A DNA stretch of 5,908 bases from positions 7,877 through 13,784 of the forward strand of contig MHQO01000043.1 of NCBI GenBank assembly GCA_001820675.1, read 5' to 3'. This document shows, one piece after another, positions 5,393 through 5,908 of the stretch. This DNA is from Candidatus Sungbacteria bacterium RIFCSPLOWO2_01_FULL_47_10 (GTDB lineage Bacteria; Patescibacteriota; Minisyncoccia; Sungbacterales; GWA2-42-14). A program made the position numbers and the translations under genes. Numbering within the stretch: the first letter of the stretch is position 1; each line of letters begins with the position of its first letter. The notes below the pieces were generated by a model that was not told the DNA's origin, did no database searches, and saw only the letters and a list, made by a program, of their open reading frames with translations.

Positions 5393-5791
5393 TCAGAAAT
5401 CAATGTTGGGATATGCGGCAATCATTTTATTCAACGAATCAATATCCCCCAACATTCGTACTGCCTCAGCAAATAAACGCTGGTCCGACATTTTGCTGTG
5501 ATGATTTTTCGCATCCTCTGGCTTAGCATAAGCGCGTAACACTGCATAGAGTTTTACTTTTGGATCAACGCCACTCGAGTTATCCAAGGCAATCCCCGCA
5601 TACTTGGCAATGTTTTCCGCCTGCCCAATCAGGGGCTCACTGAACACTGTGGTTTTCTCGGCTCTCTCCAAAGCGATTATACAATCCTTCTCATTAATAA
5701 CACCGCCTAGTTTCTGATACTGGTCATACGTTCCATCTTCTTCGGTTTGATGTTGCGTGTCTGCACGCGCTTCAAAAAGCTGATCTTTCAT
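5393..5791 (-). CDS. Hypothetical protein, 132 aa, no family recognised
   Basis: I do not recognise this protein. The frame is supported by a good promoter ending nine bases before the ATG, by its length, and by lying tail to tail with the nuclease gene 14 nt away. The first 25 residues are polar and rich in D, E and Q, probably disordered. Residues 35-70 look helical (KDCIIALERAEKTTVF, QAENIAKYAGIALD). The C-terminal half continues as helices: VKLYAVLRAYAKPED, DQRLFAEAVRML and SLNKMIAAYP. There is one cysteine, no signal peptide, no membrane span and no obvious catalytic signature, so a small all-helical cytoplasmic protein is likely. No Shine-Dalgarno site is present, and translation is probably leaderless or nearly so. 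Function is unknown. Confidence 0.75.
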   Translation of the reverse strand: MKDQLFEARADTQHQTEEDGTYDQYQKLGGVINEKDCIIALERAEKTTVFSEPLIGQAENIAKYAGIALDNSSGVDPKVKLYAVLRAYAKPEDAKNHHSKMSDQRLFAEAVRMLGDIDSLNKMIAAYPNIDF

Positions 5792-5800
5792 ACAAGAAGA

Positions 5801-5829
5801 AGTATATCATCGTCATCCCGCGTTGTTAA
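5801..5829 (-). promoter_or_regulatory. Promoter of the 132-aa gene, near-leaderless
   Basis: Read on the minus strand, TTAACA (5829-5824), a 17-nt spacer and TATACT (5806-5801) match consensus closely. The ATG begins at 5791, nine bases past the -10, so the transcript would start about 0-3 nt before it. The -35 overlaps the stop codon of the upstream gene fragment. Confidence 0.65.
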
Positions 5830-5908
5830 GTGACCGGTATCACAAATCCGTCGCACGTGCAATCATATATCGTGTCATCGAGAACATGATAAAATCCTTC
5901 GGGTGCCT
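5826..5908 (-). CDS. C-terminal end of an unrecognised gene (start beyond window)
   Basis: On the minus strand, the frame ending with TAA at 5828-5826 stays open to the window edge and gives 26 residues, with APEGFYHVLDD, then IYDCTCDGF, then VIPVT at the end. The composition, with a Cys-x-Cys pair and aromatic residues, looks like real coding sequence. The two alternative frames are shorter or less protein-like. The fragment is too short to name. It lies upstream of the 132-aa gene on the same strand, which nevertheless has its own promoter across this stop codon. Confidence 0.45.
   Translation of the reverse strand, partial: APEGFYHVLDDTIYDCTCDGFVIPVT

Noticed and set aside
5368..5399. Possible bidirectional terminator between the convergent nuclease and 132-aa genes
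   Set aside because: The palindrome GATTAA/TTAATC and the TTTCT/AGAAA stem are AT-only or nearly so, short, and lack proper T-runs.

Overview
The window looks like a compact bacterial chromosome segment of moderate GC content. Several traits together suggest a Candidate Phyla Radiation (Patescibacteria/Parcubacteria-like) organism: short intergenic spaces, genes whose promoters sit directly on the start codon with no Shine-Dalgarno sequence, mostly CCA-less tRNA genes, small orphan proteins, and a stand-alone GIY-YIG domain protein beside tRNAs. This placement is inference. The standard code fits what is visible: TAA and TGA both end plausible frames and TGG encodes Trp.

Layout. (1) Positions 1-460, minus strand: the N-terminal catalytic half of a CCA-adding enzyme, cut by the window edge. 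(2) Positions 465-515: a divergent promoter pair whose -35 boxes overlap almost completely. (3) Positions 560-1445, plus strand: two unrecognised small proteins (117 and 123 aa), each with a strong Shine-Dalgarno site, separated by three tandem hairpins and followed by an intrinsic terminator. (4) Positions 1596-3563: a complete membrane AAA+ protease gene, ftsH, with its own promoter and a textbook terminator. (5) Positions 3596-3669: a tRNA with anticodon UAU (isoleucine, AUA codons), rare in bacteria. (6) Positions 3711-4594: a nested hairpin leader, then a coiled-coil protein ending in a J-domain. (7) Positions 4612-5012: a long inverted repeat, a promoter, a perfect 11-bp hairpin, then tRNA-Phe(GAA) and tRNA-Gly(GCC). 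(8) Positions 5012-5378: an inverted repeat that starts at the tRNA-Gly CCA end and reaches the leader of a single-domain GIY-YIG nuclease gene. (9) Positions 5393-5908, minus strand: an orphan 132-aa protein with a near-leaderless promoter, and upstream of it the last 26 codons of another gene.

Functional links. The CCA enzyme would finish at least tRNA-Ile and tRNA-Phe, whose genes do not encode CCA. FtsH and the J-domain protein both belong to protein quality control, but terminators and the tRNA separate them, so they are neighbours rather than one operon. No complete new defence or mobile system is visible. The most noteworthy signals are tRNA-Ile(UAU), the shared -35 divergent and leaderless promoters, the structured leaders, and the tRNA-Gly/GIY-YIG junction.
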